DNA of 64,000 nt from Archangium sp. (GCA_030681645.1 JAUXRX010000018.1:1-64000), one strand, 5' to 3'; positions 15,808-25,755 are shown, counted from the stretch's first letter. Translations and numbers: made by a program. The notes: a model not told the origin generated them from the letters alone.

Positions 15808-16350
15808 TCAGGTCACGAGCACTCGCTGCGGAGGCCGCACCTCGAAGGGCAGCACCACCTCAGGGGCGTCGGCGAAGTGTCGGCCGCTGCGAGTCATCGC
15901 CGCGCGCAGAAGTTGATCCGCAGTGAACTCGAAGCTGTGGGCTTCGGGCACGCCGAACCACTCGGCCGGCTGAAAGAGGAGGCCGGAGACCGACGCGCCC
16001 GGAAGCTGTACTTCGAGCCAGTTCAGAAACCAGTCCTGCTCCGCCTCGTCGAGCTGCACCTTCGTCACGCTCTCGACGACCGACCGCAGCTCGGCATAGC
16101 TGAGATCGGCGACAGGTCGTGGCGGTGGCGCGAGCGCGATGCGCACGAAGACTTCCGTGTCGATCGCTCCGGAATAGTCGAGGAACTCACGCGGCTCGTG
16201 CTTGCGATTGGCGCGCTGGTTCCAGCGGGCGAGCAATTCGGAGACGTCCGCCTTCTGGTGCAAGCCGTTCTCGATCTGGTCGCAGAGCGCGCAGAACCGG
16301 CGCACCTCGCCGGGGTCGACGGGCATCGGGCGAAGTCGTTCGGGAACCAC
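15808..16350 (-). CDS. Hypothetical protein
   Basis: 180 residues if it starts at the GTG directly next to the stop of the beta-helix gene; an ATG eight codons later (MPVDPGEV) is also possible. It is soluble, with a CALCDQIENG motif and no signal peptide. The close spacing suggests co-transcription with the secreted beta-helix gene. I do not recognise the family. Confidence 0.5.
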   Translation of the reverse strand: MVPERLRPMPVDPGEVRRFCALCDQIENGLHQKADVSELLARWNQRANRKHEPREFLDYSGAIDTEVFVRIALAPPPRPVADLSYAELRSVVESVTKVQLDEAEQDWFLNWLEVQLPGASVSGLLFQPAEWFGVPEAHSFEFTADQLLRAAMTRSGRHFADAPEVVLPFEVRPPQRVLVT

Positions 16351-17961
16351 TCAGCGCCCGCCTCGACGACGGCGCAAGAGCCCGACGGCGAGCATGACGA
16401 TCAGCGCTTCCGCGGAGGAGCACCCGCATGATCCGGCCGCCGTTCCGTCGCCGCCGCCCGTTCCGTCGCCGCCACCAGTAGCAGCTCCGCCACCAGTCGC
16501 AGCTCCGCCGCCCGTCGCAGTCCCGCCGCCAGTCGCAGACCCGCCGCCAGTCGCAGACCCGCCGCCCGTCGCAGTTCCGCCGCCCGTCGCGGACCCGCCG
16601 CCAGTCGCGGAGCCGCCCCCGGTCGCGGTCCCGCCGCCAGTCGCAGTCCCGCCGCCTCCACCCGTCGCGCCACCGCCTCCACCGGTGCCCGTGCCGAACT
16701 CATACGCGCCGATGTCGAGCGCGCCCACCGTCGGCCTCGCCACCGCCATCCCCGGCGCCAACGCGCGCAGCGGCGGCTGATGCGTCGGCAGCACGAGCGG
16801 GTTGGGAAACGCGGCGCCCGCCGGAGGCATCGGGTTCGGGTTCGCCGCGTCGATGAGCGGGCTCCCCATCATCGGCCGCGGATCATTCGTCGACACCGCG
16901 ACCAGCCCGGGAGACGCGCCGGTGATCGTCCCCGTCCACTCCGCGGGCGTGTTCGTCGCGCCGGTCGTCGTCCAGTTGTTGCTGCCCGATATCCGCCGCG
17001 TCCCGCCCAGCCACGTCATCTCGGCCGCGTTCGCGCGCATCACGTTGGGCGCGCCGGCGCCGTTCACGAGGATCACGTTGTTGTGCATCTCCACGCTCTC
17101 GAGCTCGTCGAACAAGCGGAACACCGCCCCGCTGCCCGGCGTGGTGATGATGGTGTTGTTGAGGAACCGGTAGCGGCCCTTCGACCACCCGGTGGCGTCG
17201 CCGCCGATGCGCGCGACGAAGCTGGTGCCGACCTTCTTGAGCACGTTGCCCACCACGTCCGAGTCTTCGCGCCGCAGATCGAGCGTCCATCCCGTCGCCG
17301 CGCCGTTCGGGTCGGGGCCGATCAGCTCGAGCTCGTGGTACTGCGCGCCCTCGATCCAGTTGAAATAGATCTCGTTGCGCTCGGCGCGCGACTTCACGTT
17401 GTTCCCGCCGTTCGCGTCGTGCAGGTAGCAGTGCTGCATGCGGAACACGCTGCCCGGGTGCGCGACCTCGTCGGTGGCCATGTACACCTGGTGCTGCGAG
17501 GTGCCGTTGCCGCAGTGGTGCACCTCGACGTACTCCATCAGCAGGCTGCCCGAGCCCTGGTCCGCCCCGAGCACGCCGTGCGCCGCGCAGTCGTGCACCA
17601 CGCTGTCGCGCAGCACCAGCTGATCTCCGTGGTGGTAGAAACACCGGAACGTCCCGCCGGTGAGCTCGAAGCCCTCGACGGTGACGAAGTCGGCCTCGAC
17701 CTCGAGCGTGTTCGTTCCCCCCATCAGCCGCGGCCGGTTGCCGTTCACCCGCAGGCCCACGATGCGAATCGGCAGCGCCGCCGTGCCTGAGCGCGTCCAC
17801 CGCACGGGCGAGTAGGTGGCGTCACCGTCGACTTCGATCACGTCACCCGGCATCACGCTGTTCTGCGTGACCGCGCTGAGCTGCGTGATGCTGCGGGACG
17901 GACCGACCTGGATCGTCGCCCCCAGCGGGAGCGCGAGCAGCGACAGCGCGAGGAGGCTCAT
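16351..17961 (-). CDS. Secreted right-handed beta-helix protein with MYXO-CTERM-like tail
   Basis: 536 residues. A signal peptide (LLALSLLALPLGAT) leads into a parallel beta-helix body of about residues 17-400 with short repeated rungs such as FVTVEGFELTGGTFRCFYHH and VVHDCAAHGVLG. Folds of this kind are common in polysaccharide lyases and surface proteins; no lyase active site is clear. A linker of about 90 residues of GGG[TSA]ATGGG repeats follows, then GSCGCSSAEALIVMLAVGLL and RRRRGGR. This is a Cys-containing motif, a hydrophobic span and an Arg cluster, as in myxosortase-processed proteins. A TAAGCT -10-like element at 17970-17975 sits 8 bases from the ATG without a Shine-Dalgarno. Confidence 0.8.
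   Translation of the reverse strand: MSLLALSLLALPLGATIQVGPSRSITQLSAVTQNSVMPGDVIEVDGDATYSPVRWTRSGTAALPIRIVGLRVNGNRPRLMGGTNTLEVEADFVTVEGFELTGGTFRCFYHHGDQLVLRDSVVHDCAAHGVLGADQGSGSLLMEYVEVHHCGNGTSQHQVYMATDEVAHPGSVFRMQHCYLHDANGGNNVKSRAERNEIYFNWIEGAQYHELELIGPDPNGAATGWTLDLRREDSDVVGNVLKKVGTSFVARIGGDATGWSKGRYRFLNNTIITTPGSGAVFRLFDELESVEMHNNVILVNGAGAPNVMRANAAEMTWLGGTRRISGSNNWTTTGATNTPAEWTGTITGASPGLVAVSTNDPRPMMGSPLIDAANPNPMPPAGAAFPNPLVLPTHQPPLRALAPGMAVARPTVGALDIGAYEFGTGTGGGGGATGGGGGTATGGGTATGGGSATGGGSATGGGTATGGGSATGGGSATGGGTATGGGAATGGGAATGGGDGTGGGDGTAAGSCGCSSAEALIVMLAVGLLRRRRGGR
16430..16680. repeat. Low-complexity coding repeat (GGGTAT/GGGSAT linker)
   Basis: Short units of the type GCCACC-AGTCGC-AG-CCCGCCGCC repeat many times on the plus strand and encode the Gly-Gly-Gly-x-Ala-Thr linker on the minus strand. 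A long Pro/Val reading frame on the plus strand is only its antisense shadow. Confidence 0.8.
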
Positions 17962-18017
17962 GGGCGCGCAGCTTACGCGCGTTCTGCTGCCGCCAGCTCG
18001 GCCGGGTTCGTGCCGGC

Positions 18018-18899
18018 TCAGCGCACCCGCGGCAACCCGGCGAGGAAGGGCTTGAGCAACGCGGTCCGCCCGTCGGGTCTCCACACCGCCGTCACCCTCA
18101 GGTCGTTGTCGAAGCCGCCCAGCGGCCGCGCCACCACGCCGCGCGGCGCGTCGCGGATCACGTAGCTGCCCACCACGAAGCAGCCCAGGCCCTGCAGCAC
18201 CAGCGGCACGCCGTGGTGCGGTTGCTGCACGTGGTGCGCGACGCGCACCGGGTGCCCTCCGCTGGTGAGCAGGCGCATCAGGAAGTCGTAGGTCTGCGGG
18301 TTGAGGGCACGCTCGAAGAGCACCAGCGGCTCGAGCGCCAGGCGCGCGACGGGCACCACCTCGAGCGCCGCCAGCGGATGTCCGCGGGGAACCCAGACCA
18401 CCCACCGGCCCTTCACCACCTCGCGCGTCACCAGGTCGTCCGCGCCCTGCACGGGGCTGAACGTGAACCCGATGTCCACCCACCGGTCGCGCACCGCCCC
18501 CACCACCTCGTTCGGCGGTATCTCGAGCAGCTCCACCAGCACGTCCGGGCGGGCCGCCTTGAGCGAGCTCAGCGCGCCGGGGAGGAAGGCGTGGCTGGTG
18601 TACTGGAGCTGCCCCACCTTCAGCGTCTTCTCCCGCACTCCCCCGACCAGGCGGGTCAGGGTCTGGGCCCGCTCGAGCTGCTCCAGCGCCGCGCGCGTCT
18701 CGTCGCGCAGCGTCTGACCGGCGGGGGTCAGCCGCACTTTCCGGCGATCGCGCTCGAGCAGCTGCACCCCCAGGTCCGCCTCGAGCCTGGCCACGTGCTG
18801 CGAGATCGCCGGCTGGGTGATGCCCACGCGCTGCGCGGCGCGGCGAAAGTGCAGGAGCTCGGCGACGGCGTGGAAGGACTTCAGGTGTTTCAGCTCCAT
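18018..18899 (-). CDS. LysR-family transcriptional regulator
   Basis: 293 residues. Residues 1-60 are the LysR winged helix (LKSFHAVAELLHFRRAAQRV, ITQPAISQHVARLEADLGVQ, LLERDRRKVRLTPAG). Residues of about 90-293 are a PBP2-type effector domain. It is encoded divergently from the RND efflux operon with 118 bases between the two starts, the normal arrangement for a LysR regulator of that operon (inference). The inducer cannot be predicted. Confidence 0.9.
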   Translation of the reverse strand: MELKHLKSFHAVAELLHFRRAAQRVGITQPAISQHVARLEADLGVQLLERDRRKVRLTPAGQTLRDETRAALEQLERAQTLTRLVGGVREKTLKVGQLQYTSHAFLPGALSSLKAARPDVLVELLEIPPNEVVGAVRDRWVDIGFTFSPVQGADDLVTREVVKGRWVVWVPRGHPLAALEVVPVARLALEPLVLFERALNPQTYDFLMRLLTSGGHPVRVAHHVQQPHHGVPLVLQGLGCFVVGSYVIRDAPRGVVARPLGGFDNDLRVTAVWRPDGRTALLKPFLAGLPRVR

Positions 18900-19017
18900 G
18901 CCGGGCCTTGATAACGCTCACGCATCACAGCAACACGGAATCAATTCACAACTCGCCGGGCTCCTACCGCATCTCACCCCCGTCGCAATCCCGCGACGGG
19001 AAGACAGGACCCTCGAC
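18900..19017. promoter_or_regulatory. Divergent LysR / RND operon control region
   Basis: 118 bases between divergent starts, more AT-rich than the flanks (ATAACGCTCACGCATCACAG, then AACACGGAATCAATTCACAA). It should hold both promoters and the LysR site. I cannot single out a T-N11-A box with certainty. Confidence 0.4.
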
Positions 19018-22000
19018 ATGTGGCTGGTTCGGCTGGCGCTGCGGCGCCCGTACACCTTCGTGGTGCTGGCGCTCCTCCTCGTCATCGGGGGGGTCGGGGT
19101 GGTGCGGCGCGCGCCCACGGACCTGTTCCCCAACGTCGACATTCCCATGATCAACGTGGTGTGGACCTACCAGGGCCTGTCCGCGCAGCAGATGGAGCAG
19201 CAGATCACCCTGTTCAGCGAGTTCTCGCTCTCCGGCAACGTCGCCGGCATCAAGCAGATCGAGTCGACCAGCTTCGATGGCGTGTCCATCGTGCGCCTCA
19301 CCCTCCACGAAGGGGAAGACGTGGCCGCCGCGACCGCCCAGGTCACGGCCGTCTCGCAGACCATCATCCGCCGCATGCCCGCGGGCACGCAGCCGCCCTT
19401 CATCGTGCGGTCCAGCGCCACCTCGGTGCCCATTCTCCAGCTCGCCGTCAGCAGCGAGACCCAGAGCGAGGCCGAGATCTACGACTTCGTGAACCTGCGG
19501 GTGCGCAGCCTGTTCTCGTCGGTGCGGGGCACGCGCTTCCCTCTCCCCATGGGGGGGAAGATCCGGCAGATCGTGGTCGACGTCGACCCCGAGCAGCTCA
19601 AGGCCCGCGGGCTGGCGATCAACGACGTGGCCTTCGCCGTGGCCCAGCAGAACCTCACCCTGCCCACCGGCACCGCCAAGCTGGGCGACACCGAGTTCCG
19701 GGTGAGCACCAACGCCAGCCCCGAGGCGATCGACTCGATCAACGAGCTGCCCCTGCGCTCGAGAGACGGCACGGTGCTGCGGGTGCGTGACGTGGCCTTC
19801 GCGCACGACGGCTTCGCGCCGCAGACGTCCATCGCCCGGCACGACGGCCGACGCGCGGTGGTGCTCTCGGTGCTGAAGACCGGTGACGCGTCCACCACGG
19901 AAGTGGCCGCGAAGATCAAGGCCATGCTGCCCGGGCTGCAGGCGTCCGCGCCCCCGGGGCTCAAGCTGACGCTCCTGGCCGACGAGTCGCTCTTCGTCAC
20001 CCGCGCCATCCAGTCGTTGCTGGTGGAAGGCCTCGTCGCCGCGCTGCTCACCGCCGCGATGATCCTCGTGTTCCTGGGGAGCTGGCGCAGCACCCTCATC
20101 GTGTTCGTCTCGATCCCCCTGTCCGTGCTCGCCGCGCTGGTGGTGCTGCGCGTGATGGGTCACTCCATCAACACCATGGTGCTCGGCGGCCTGGCGTTGG
20201 CCGTCGGCATCCTGGTGGACGACGCCACGGTCGAGATCGAGAACATCCACAGGAACCTCGCCATGGGTAAACCGCTGACCCGGGCCATCCTCGACGGCGC
20301 CCAGCAGGTCGCGGTGCCCGCCCTGGTGGCCTCGCTCAGCGTCGGGCTCGTCTTCGCCGCGGTGTTCTTCCTCGAGGGGCCGGCGAAGTACCTCTTCGTG
20401 CCCCTGGGTCTCTCGGTGGGGCTCTCGGTGATGGCTTCCTACCTGCTCTCGCGCACCCTGGTGCCGACGCTGGTGAAGTACCTCATCGCCGACGAGCCCC
20501 ACAAAGGCGACGGCGCCTTTGCCCGCTTCCACCGCCGCTTCGAGGTGCGCTGGGAGCGCTTCCGCGCCGGCTATCTCGCCGCCCTGCGGGCCGCCCTGGC
20601 CGGCCGGCGCCGCGTGCTCGTGGTGTTCGCCGTGGGCACCCTCGCCGCGCTGGCGCTCGCCACCCGCGTGGGCCGCGACTTCTTCCCCCGCGTCGACGGC
20701 GGGCAGCTGCGGCTGCACGTGTCCGCGCCTCCAGGCACCCGCATCGAAGAGACCGAGCGGCACTTCGCCCGGGTAGAGGACGCGGTGCGCGAGCTGGTGC
20801 CGCCCGAAGAGCTCGAGCTGCTGCTCGCCCAGCTGGGGTTGCCCTCGGGCTACTCGATGGCCGTCACCGACTCGACCAACACCTCGGCCTCCGACGGGGA
20901 GCTCACCATTCGCTTCAAGCCCCGCCGCTCGCGCTCGACCCAGGCGTACGCCGAGCTGCTGCGCGACGAGCTGGGCCGCCGCTTCCCCGAGCTGTCCTTC
21001 TATTTCGCGCCCGGCGACATGGTGACGCAGGTGATCAACTTCGGCGTGCCTTCGCCCATCTCGGTGCAGCTCACCGGGCAGAAGCGCGTCGAGACGCTCG
21101 CCGCCGCGCGGCTGCTCGCCTCGAAGCTGGGGCGGGTGCCCGGCATCGTCGACGTGCGGCTGCACCAGGTGCTCGACGCGCCCTCGCTGCACCTCGAGGT
21201 CGACCGACAGCGCGCGGCGGGGGTGGGCCTCACCCTGCGTGACGTGGCCAACGAGGTGTTGCTCACCGTCAGCTCGAGCGCGCAGGTGGCCCCCAACTAC
21301 TGGACCGATCCGGTCACCTTCAACAGCTACCCGGTGGTGGTGCAGACGCCCGAGGCGAAGGTCGACTCGATGGACGCGCTGCTGGGCCTGGGGCTCTCGA
21401 CCCCCCGCGGGCTGCAGTTGCTGGGCGACCTGGCCACCGTGAGCCGCAAGGTCACGCCCGTGTTCACCAGCCACGTCGACGTGCAGCCCACCTTCGAGAT
21501 CCGCGCAGACGTGGCCTGGCTCGACCTGGGCAGCGTGGCCCCGGCGGTGGAGGCGCTCGCCGCGGAGGTCGGCCCCACGCTGCCGCCCGGCTCACGGGTG
21601 CTGGTGCGCGGCCAGGTGGCGGGCATGCGCCAGGCGTTCGAGGGCCTCTTCCTCGGCCTCGCGCTGGCGGTGGTGCTCGTGTTCGGGCTCATGGTGATCA
21701 ACTTCCAGTCGTGGCTCGACCCCTTCGTGATGTTGCTCGCGCTGCCCGGCGCGGCCATCGGTATCGTGGTGTCGCTCTTCCTCACCGGCACCACCTTCAG
21801 CATCTCGTCGCTGATGGGCGCGGTGATGGCCATCGGCGTGGCGACCACCAACTCGACGTTGATGGTGAGCTTCGCCAACGAGAGCCTGGCCGCTGGCCGC
21901 GACGCAGTGGAAGCCGCGCTCGAGGCAGGGCACCAGCGCCTGCGGCCGGTGATCATGACCGCGCTGGCGATGGTGATGGGCATGCTGCCCATGGCCCTCA

Positions 22001-22191
22001 ACCTCGGTGAAGGGGGTGAGCAGAACGCGGCGCTCGCCCGCTCGGCCATCGGCGGCCTCATCGGCGCCACCGTGGCCACGCTGTTCCTCGTGCCTGTCAT
22101 GTATTCGGTGCTCAAGCGCCACGCGGTGCAGCGGCAGGTCGACCCTGAGCTGCTCGAGGCGTCGGAGCCCGTTCCAGAGGGGATCTCATGA
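19018..22191 (+). CDS. RND-family efflux transporter (inner-membrane pump)
   Basis: 1057 residues, the usual RND length. The start MWLVRLALRRPYTFVVLALL leads into TM1. TM4 carries GILVDDATVEIENIHRNLAM with the two proton-relay Asp residues. The second half repeats the layout, with TM7 near residue 530 and TM10-12 including TTNSTLMVSFANESLAAGRD. It pumps substrates out using the proton gradient, together with the adaptor and outer-membrane channel encoded next. The sequence resembles the HAE1/multidrug-type branch more than the heavy-metal branch. Starts in the longer frame upstream (18817) overlap the LysR gene and are rejected. Confidence 0.92.
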   Translation: MWLVRLALRRPYTFVVLALLLVIGGVGVVRRAPTDLFPNVDIPMINVVWTYQGLSAQQMEQQITLFSEFSLSGNVAGIKQIESTSFDGVSIVRLTLHEGEDVAAATAQVTAVSQTIIRRMPAGTQPPFIVRSSATSVPILQLAVSSETQSEAEIYDFVNLRVRSLFSSVRGTRFPLPMGGKIRQIVVDVDPEQLKARGLAINDVAFAVAQQNLTLPTGTAKLGDTEFRVSTNASPEAIDSINELPLRSRDGTVLRVRDVAFAHDGFAPQTSIARHDGRRAVVLSVLKTGDASTTEVAAKIKAMLPGLQASAPPGLKLTLLADESLFVTRAIQSLLVEGLVAALLTAAMILVFLGSWRSTLIVFVSIPLSVLAALVVLRVMGHSINTMVLGGLALAVGILVDDATVEIENIHRNLAMGKPLTRAILDGAQQVAVPALVASLSVGLVFAAVFFLEGPAKYLFVPLGLSVGLSVMASYLLSRTLVPTLVKYLIADEPHKGDGAFARFHRRFEVRWERFRAGYLAALRAALAGRRRVLVVFAVGTLAALALATRVGRDFFPRVDGGQLRLHVSAPPGTRIEETERHFARVEDAVRELVPPEELELLLAQLGLPSGYSMAVTDSTNTSASDGELTIRFKPRRSRSTQAYAELLRDELGRRFPELSFYFAPGDMVTQVINFGVPSPISVQLTGQKRVETLAAARLLASKLGRVPGIVDVRLHQVLDAPSLHLEVDRQRAAGVGLTLRDVANEVLLTVSSSAQVAPNYWTDPVTFNSYPVVVQTPEAKVDSMDALLGLGLSTPRGLQLLGDLATVSRKVTPVFTSHVDVQPTFEIRADVAWLDLGSVAPAVEALAAEVGPTLPPGSRVLVRGQVAGMRQAFEGLFLGLALAVVLVFGLMVINFQSWLDPFVMLLALPGAAIGIVVSLFLTGTTFSISSLMGAVMAIGVATTNSTLMVSFANESLAAGRDAVEAALEAGHQRLRPVIMTALAMVMGMLPMALNLGEGGEQNAALARSAIGGLIGATVATLFLVPVMYSVLKRHAVQRQVDPELLEASEPVPEGIS

Positions 22192-23294
22192 AGAAGCTGA
22201 TCATCGCAGTGGTGCTCACGGTGTTGGCGGTGGGCGCCTGGCGTTTTTCCCGCCAGGCGGCCGCGCAGGCCCTGGCGGGCAGGGGCCCCCGGGCGCCGAC
22301 GGTGCGGGTGGCGCGCCCGGCCGCGGCCGTGAAGGTGCTGCAGGTCGCCCTGCCCGGCACCGTGCGGCCGAAAGACCAGGTCACGCTCTACGCGCGCACC
22401 AACGGCTTCCTCCGCGCGCTCCAGGTCGATCTGGGCGACGTGGTGAAGAAGGACCAGGTGCTGGCGCGGCTCGACGCGCCCGATCTCCTCGCGGGCCTCG
22501 CCCAGGCCAACGCCCGGCTCGAGCAGGCCCGGGCGAGCCTGGGGCTGGTGCGGGCGCAGCACGCGCGGACGCAGACCCTCGGCACCAGCGGGAATCTGTC
22601 CGCGCAGGACGTCGACGCCTCGTCGATTCGCCTGCAGGCGGCCGAGACGGAGCTGCTGCTGGCGGTGGCCGAACACCAGCGCCTCACCGCGCTGGTGGGC
22701 TACCTCACCGTGCGCGCGCCCTTCGACGGCACCATCAACCGCCGCTTCGTCGACGATGGGGCGCTGGTGTCTGCCGAGCGCACTGCGCTGTTCGAGCTCG
22801 CCAGCACCGGCGCGCTGCAGATCGACGTCGACGTGCCCCAGTGGGCCGCCGCGCACGTGCGCCCCGGGCTTCCGGCCACGGTGGCCGTGGGTGGACAGGT
22901 GGTGAAGGTCAACGTGTCGCGCACCGCCGGAGCGCTCGACCCTGCGCTGCGCACGCTGCGCACCGAGCTGGTGCCTGAGCCGGGCGCCATGGGGTTGGTG
23001 CCCGGCGCCTACGTGCGGGTGAAGTTCGAGGTGCCCCGCGACGAGCCGGTGCTCAAGCTCCCGGCGTCGGCGCTCTCGATGCGCGGCGGGATCTCGATGG
23101 TCGCCGTGGTGGGCGCGGGTGAAGTGCTCCACCTGGTGCCGGTCAAGGTGGTGCAGGAGCTCGGCCGCGACGTCGAGGTGCTGGGCGAGCTGTCCCCCGC
23201 GGACCGGGTGGCCTTGAACCTGCCCACCTCGCTCGTCGACGGCGACGTGGTGGCGGTGCTCGAAGAGCCGAAGAAGGTCGCGGCCGCACCGTGA
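22188..23294 (+). CDS. RND periplasmic adaptor (membrane fusion protein)
   Basis: 368 residues, overlapping the pump stop by ATGA. An N-terminal anchor (LIIAVVLTVLAVGAWRF) is followed by a lipoyl half-motif (VTLYARTNGFLRALQVDLGD and VVKKDQVLARLDAPDL). A helical hairpin (about 110-170), the second half-motif (LTVRAPFDGTINRRFVDDGA) and a beta-barrel domain complete it. It links the pump to the outer-membrane channel. Confidence 0.92.
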   Translation: MKKLIIAVVLTVLAVGAWRFSRQAAAQALAGRGPRAPTVRVARPAAAVKVLQVALPGTVRPKDQVTLYARTNGFLRALQVDLGDVVKKDQVLARLDAPDLLAGLAQANARLEQARASLGLVRAQHARTQTLGTSGNLSAQDVDASSIRLQAAETELLLAVAEHQRLTALVGYLTVRAPFDGTINRRFVDDGALVSAERTALFELASTGALQIDVDVPQWAAAHVRPGLPATVAVGGQVVKVNVSRTAGALDPALRTLRTELVPEPGAMGLVPGAYVRVKFEVPRDEPVLKLPASALSMRGGISMVAVVGAGEVLHLVPVKVVQELGRDVEVLGELSPADRVALNLPTSLVDGDVVAVLEEPKKVAAAP

Positions 23295-24520
23295 GCCTGA
23301 TCGTACTGGCGATGCTCGCGGCGCAGCCGATGGCCTTCGACGAGGCGGTGCAGCGCGCGCTCGAGTCGCACCCCGCGCTGCGGGTCGCTACCGCCGAGGC
23401 CGCCCGCGCCACGGCGCAGGTGGACCAGGCCCGCGCGGCCTCGTTGCCCACCCTGGGCGTCAACGCGGTGGGTACGAGGCTCGATGCAGACCGGGTGCTC
23501 GGAGACCGCGTCATCGCAGGGGCGAATCAGCTGGGCGCGAACCTGCAGCTGCAGGTGCCGCTGGTGGCAGCCCATCGCTGGGCCCAGTGGCGAAGGGCCG
23601 GGGTCAACGCCGACGCGGTGAAGGCGAGCGCAGCCGACGTGCGGCGGCAGGTGGCCATGGCCGCGGGCCGGGTGTGGCTCCAGGTGTTGGCGCAGCAACG
23701 CGTGGTCGTGGCGGCGACGCGAGCGCTCGACGTGTCCGGTGCGCACCTGCAGCACGCGAAGGACCGAAGAACGGCGGGCCTGGGCAGCGAGCTCGACGAG
23801 ATCCGCGCGGCGCAGGAGGTGGCGGTGGCCAGGCAACAGCGCGCCACGGCGCAGGGCACGCTCTTGCGGTTCGAAGAGATGCTCGGCGTAGCGGTGGGCC
23901 TCGATGGCGCGGTCTCCGCGCGAGACGAGGAGCCTTCGCTGCAGGTTCCGGCCGCCGCCCTCGAGGCCGCGGGACGGACCGACGTGCGAGCGGCCCTCGC
24001 CAGGCTCGACGCCGCGAAGGAAGGCACTGCGTGGGACTGGAGCGACTACACCCCCCTGCTCACCGCGGTGGTGCAGCCCGGCTACCAGAACCCCGCGACC
24101 CTCACCGTGCCGCTGTGGAGCTTCCAGGCCCAGCTCGTCTTGTCGCTCCCGCTCTACGACGGTGGGCTGCGCTACGGCCAACAGCGCGAGCGCCGGGCCC
24201 TCGCGCAGCAGGCCGCCGCGCAGCTCGAGGCGGTGCAGCGACAGGCCTCCGCCGAGCTGCGGGCGGCGCTCGCCCAGGTGACCCAGGCCGACGAGGCGCT
24301 CGCGGCCGCGCGAGACGCCGCCACCCAGGCGGGGCGGACGCTGGACCTCGCGCAGCAGGCCTTTCGCGCGGGCGCGTCGACCAACCTCGAGGTGGTGGAC
24401 GCCGAGCGCCGTTCGCGCGACGCGGAGACCGCGGTGGCGCTGGCGGAAGACGGCTCGCGGCAGGCGCGGCTCGAGGTGTTGGCCTCCAGTGGCCGCTTCC
24501 CCCTTCCCGCGGGCGGATGA
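23291..24520 (+). CDS. TolC-family outer-membrane efflux channel
   Basis: 409 residues from GTG 23291, overlapping the adaptor stop. FDEAVQRALESHPALRVATA and a second similar repeat (QQRERRALAQQAAAQLEAVQ, DLAQQAFRAGASTNLEVVDA) are typical OEP repeats of TolC channels. A short signal-like start precedes them. It completes a tripartite efflux system with the two genes upstream. Confidence 0.9.
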   Translation: MSLIVLAMLAAQPMAFDEAVQRALESHPALRVATAEAARATAQVDQARAASLPTLGVNAVGTRLDADRVLGDRVIAGANQLGANLQLQVPLVAAHRWAQWRRAGVNADAVKASAADVRRQVAMAAGRVWLQVLAQQRVVVAATRALDVSGAHLQHAKDRRTAGLGSELDEIRAAQEVAVARQQRATAQGTLLRFEEMLGVAVGLDGAVSARDEEPSLQVPAAALEAAGRTDVRAALARLDAAKEGTAWDWSDYTPLLTAVVQPGYQNPATLTVPLWSFQAQLVLSLPLYDGGLRYGQQRERRALAQQAAAQLEAVQRQASAELRAALAQVTQADEALAAARDAATQAGRTLDLAQQAFRAGASTNLEVVDAERRSRDAETAVALAEDGSRQARLEVLASSGRFPLPAGG

Positions 24521-24524
24521 CCGG

Positions 24525-25634
24525 TCAGGCCACCTGCAGCACGTACAGCGTCGTCACTTCCTTCGAGCGCGCCGCGTGCAGCGGGTCGCTCGCGTCCTTC
24601 GCCTTGCCGTGCTTCGCGGTCATGTCGAAGCGGCCCACCACCTTGAGCAGGCACTTCTCGAACTCCACCTCGAGGAAGCCCGGCTCGCGCAGCCCGAGCA
24701 GCTCGGCCAGGTTCGAGATGATCAGCGCGCCGCGGCCACCCGGGTTGAGGTGCTTGGGCAGCCCGTCGAGGAACGCCTTCAACATCTGGCTCCCCTCGTC
24801 GAACACCGCGCGATCGACGCGGTTCTTGGGCGGCTCGGGCACCCACGGCGGGTTGCACACCACCAGGTCGGCGCGGCCCTTCGGAAACAGGGGGCGCTCT
24901 TCCACGGTGAAGCGCTCGGCCACCTTGAAGAACTTCGCGTTCTCTTCGGCGCAGGCCACCGCGCGGGGGTCGATGTCGGTGCCGATGACCGACGTGGCGC
25001 CCTTCTGCAGCAGCAGCAGCGCCAGCACGCCCGTGCCGGTGCCGATGTCGAAGCAGGTGGTGCCCTTCACGTCACCGAGGCGCCGGAGCAGCTCCACGTA
25101 GTCGGTGCGGGTGGGCAGGTAGACGCCGTAGTGCGGGGTGAGCTTCCTCGTCAGGCCGGGAACGTCGAGGCCCTTCTTCCGCCACTCCGCCGCGCCCACC
25201 AGGCCCAGCAGCGTCTTGAGCGGCACCACGGTGCGCGCGTCGGTGGTCTTGCCCCACGCCTGCTTGCAGCCCACGGACACGTCGGGCGCGCGCTTGAGGG
25301 CGAGCTTGTACGAGGCGTCGAGCTCCACCACGATCCGCCCCAGCGTCTCGTGCTCGATGGCGCGGGCGCGGCGCTCGGCGCGGAAGGCCTCGAGCGGCGA
25401 ACCGGCGTGGCGGGGCGTGGGCAGGCGGCGGCCCATGGCGCCCAGCAGCTGGCGCGCGTTGTGAAAGTCGCCGCGGTAGAGCAGGAACTCGCCCTTGCGC
25501 ACGCGCCTGAGCGCGTCGTCGGCCTTGAGCGAATCGTCGACCGGGTGGAGCTTCTCCGGCGCGGGAGTGTCGCTCTCGGTTCGCCAGGTGAAGGGGACTT
25601 CGTCAGGAGCGTCAGGCACGCGGCCTTGTGTCAC
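24525..25634 (-). CDS. Class I SAM-dependent methyltransferase (RlmG/PrmC-like)
   Basis: 369 residues from GTG 25634; an ATG at 25703 would add 23 residues that seem to be encoded by a hairpin-rich stretch. The C-terminal half has CFDIGTGTGVLALLL for SAM binding, GTDIDPRAVACAEENAKFF, and DLVVCNPPWVPEPP. NPPW is the [ND]PP[YFW] motif of enzymes that methylate amide or exocyclic nitrogens. The N-terminal half is an extra domain, as in RlmG-like rRNA methylases. Target unknown. Confidence 0.8.
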   Translation of the reverse strand: MTQGRVPDAPDEVPFTWRTESDTPAPEKLHPVDDSLKADDALRRVRKGEFLLYRGDFHNARQLLGAMGRRLPTPRHAGSPLEAFRAERRARAIEHETLGRIVVELDASYKLALKRAPDVSVGCKQAWGKTTDARTVVPLKTLLGLVGAAEWRKKGLDVPGLTRKLTPHYGVYLPTRTDYVELLRRLGDVKGTTCFDIGTGTGVLALLLLQKGATSVIGTDIDPRAVACAEENAKFFKVAERFTVEERPLFPKGRADLVVCNPPWVPEPPKNRVDRAVFDEGSQMLKAFLDGLPKHLNPGGRGALIISNLAELLGLREPGFLEVEFEKCLLKVVGRFDMTAKHGKAKDASDPLHAARSKEVTTLYVLQVA

Positions 25635-25755
25635 GTTCAGCGCCGGTCCCCAACTCTCTCCTCCTCGGTTGGAGGGGAGCAGGGGCACAGCCTTTCCGTG
25701 CACCTGTCAGCACGACGGAGATCACAGCAACCGACCGGGAGGATATAGGGCCGCC

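Noticed and set aside
16202..16780. Plus-strand Pro-Val repeat protein (PPVAVPPPVADPPP)
   Set aside because: Complement of the Gly-rich linker of the beta-helix protein, without a start context or signal.
18817..19017. Upstream in-frame starts for the RND pump
   Set aside because: They would overlap the divergent LysR gene and add sequence before the normal TM1 start.
18964..21474. Minus-strand frame of 836 residues opposite the RND pump
   Set aside because: Low-complexity Arg/Gly/His sequence that mirrors the pump gene, with no recognisable motif.
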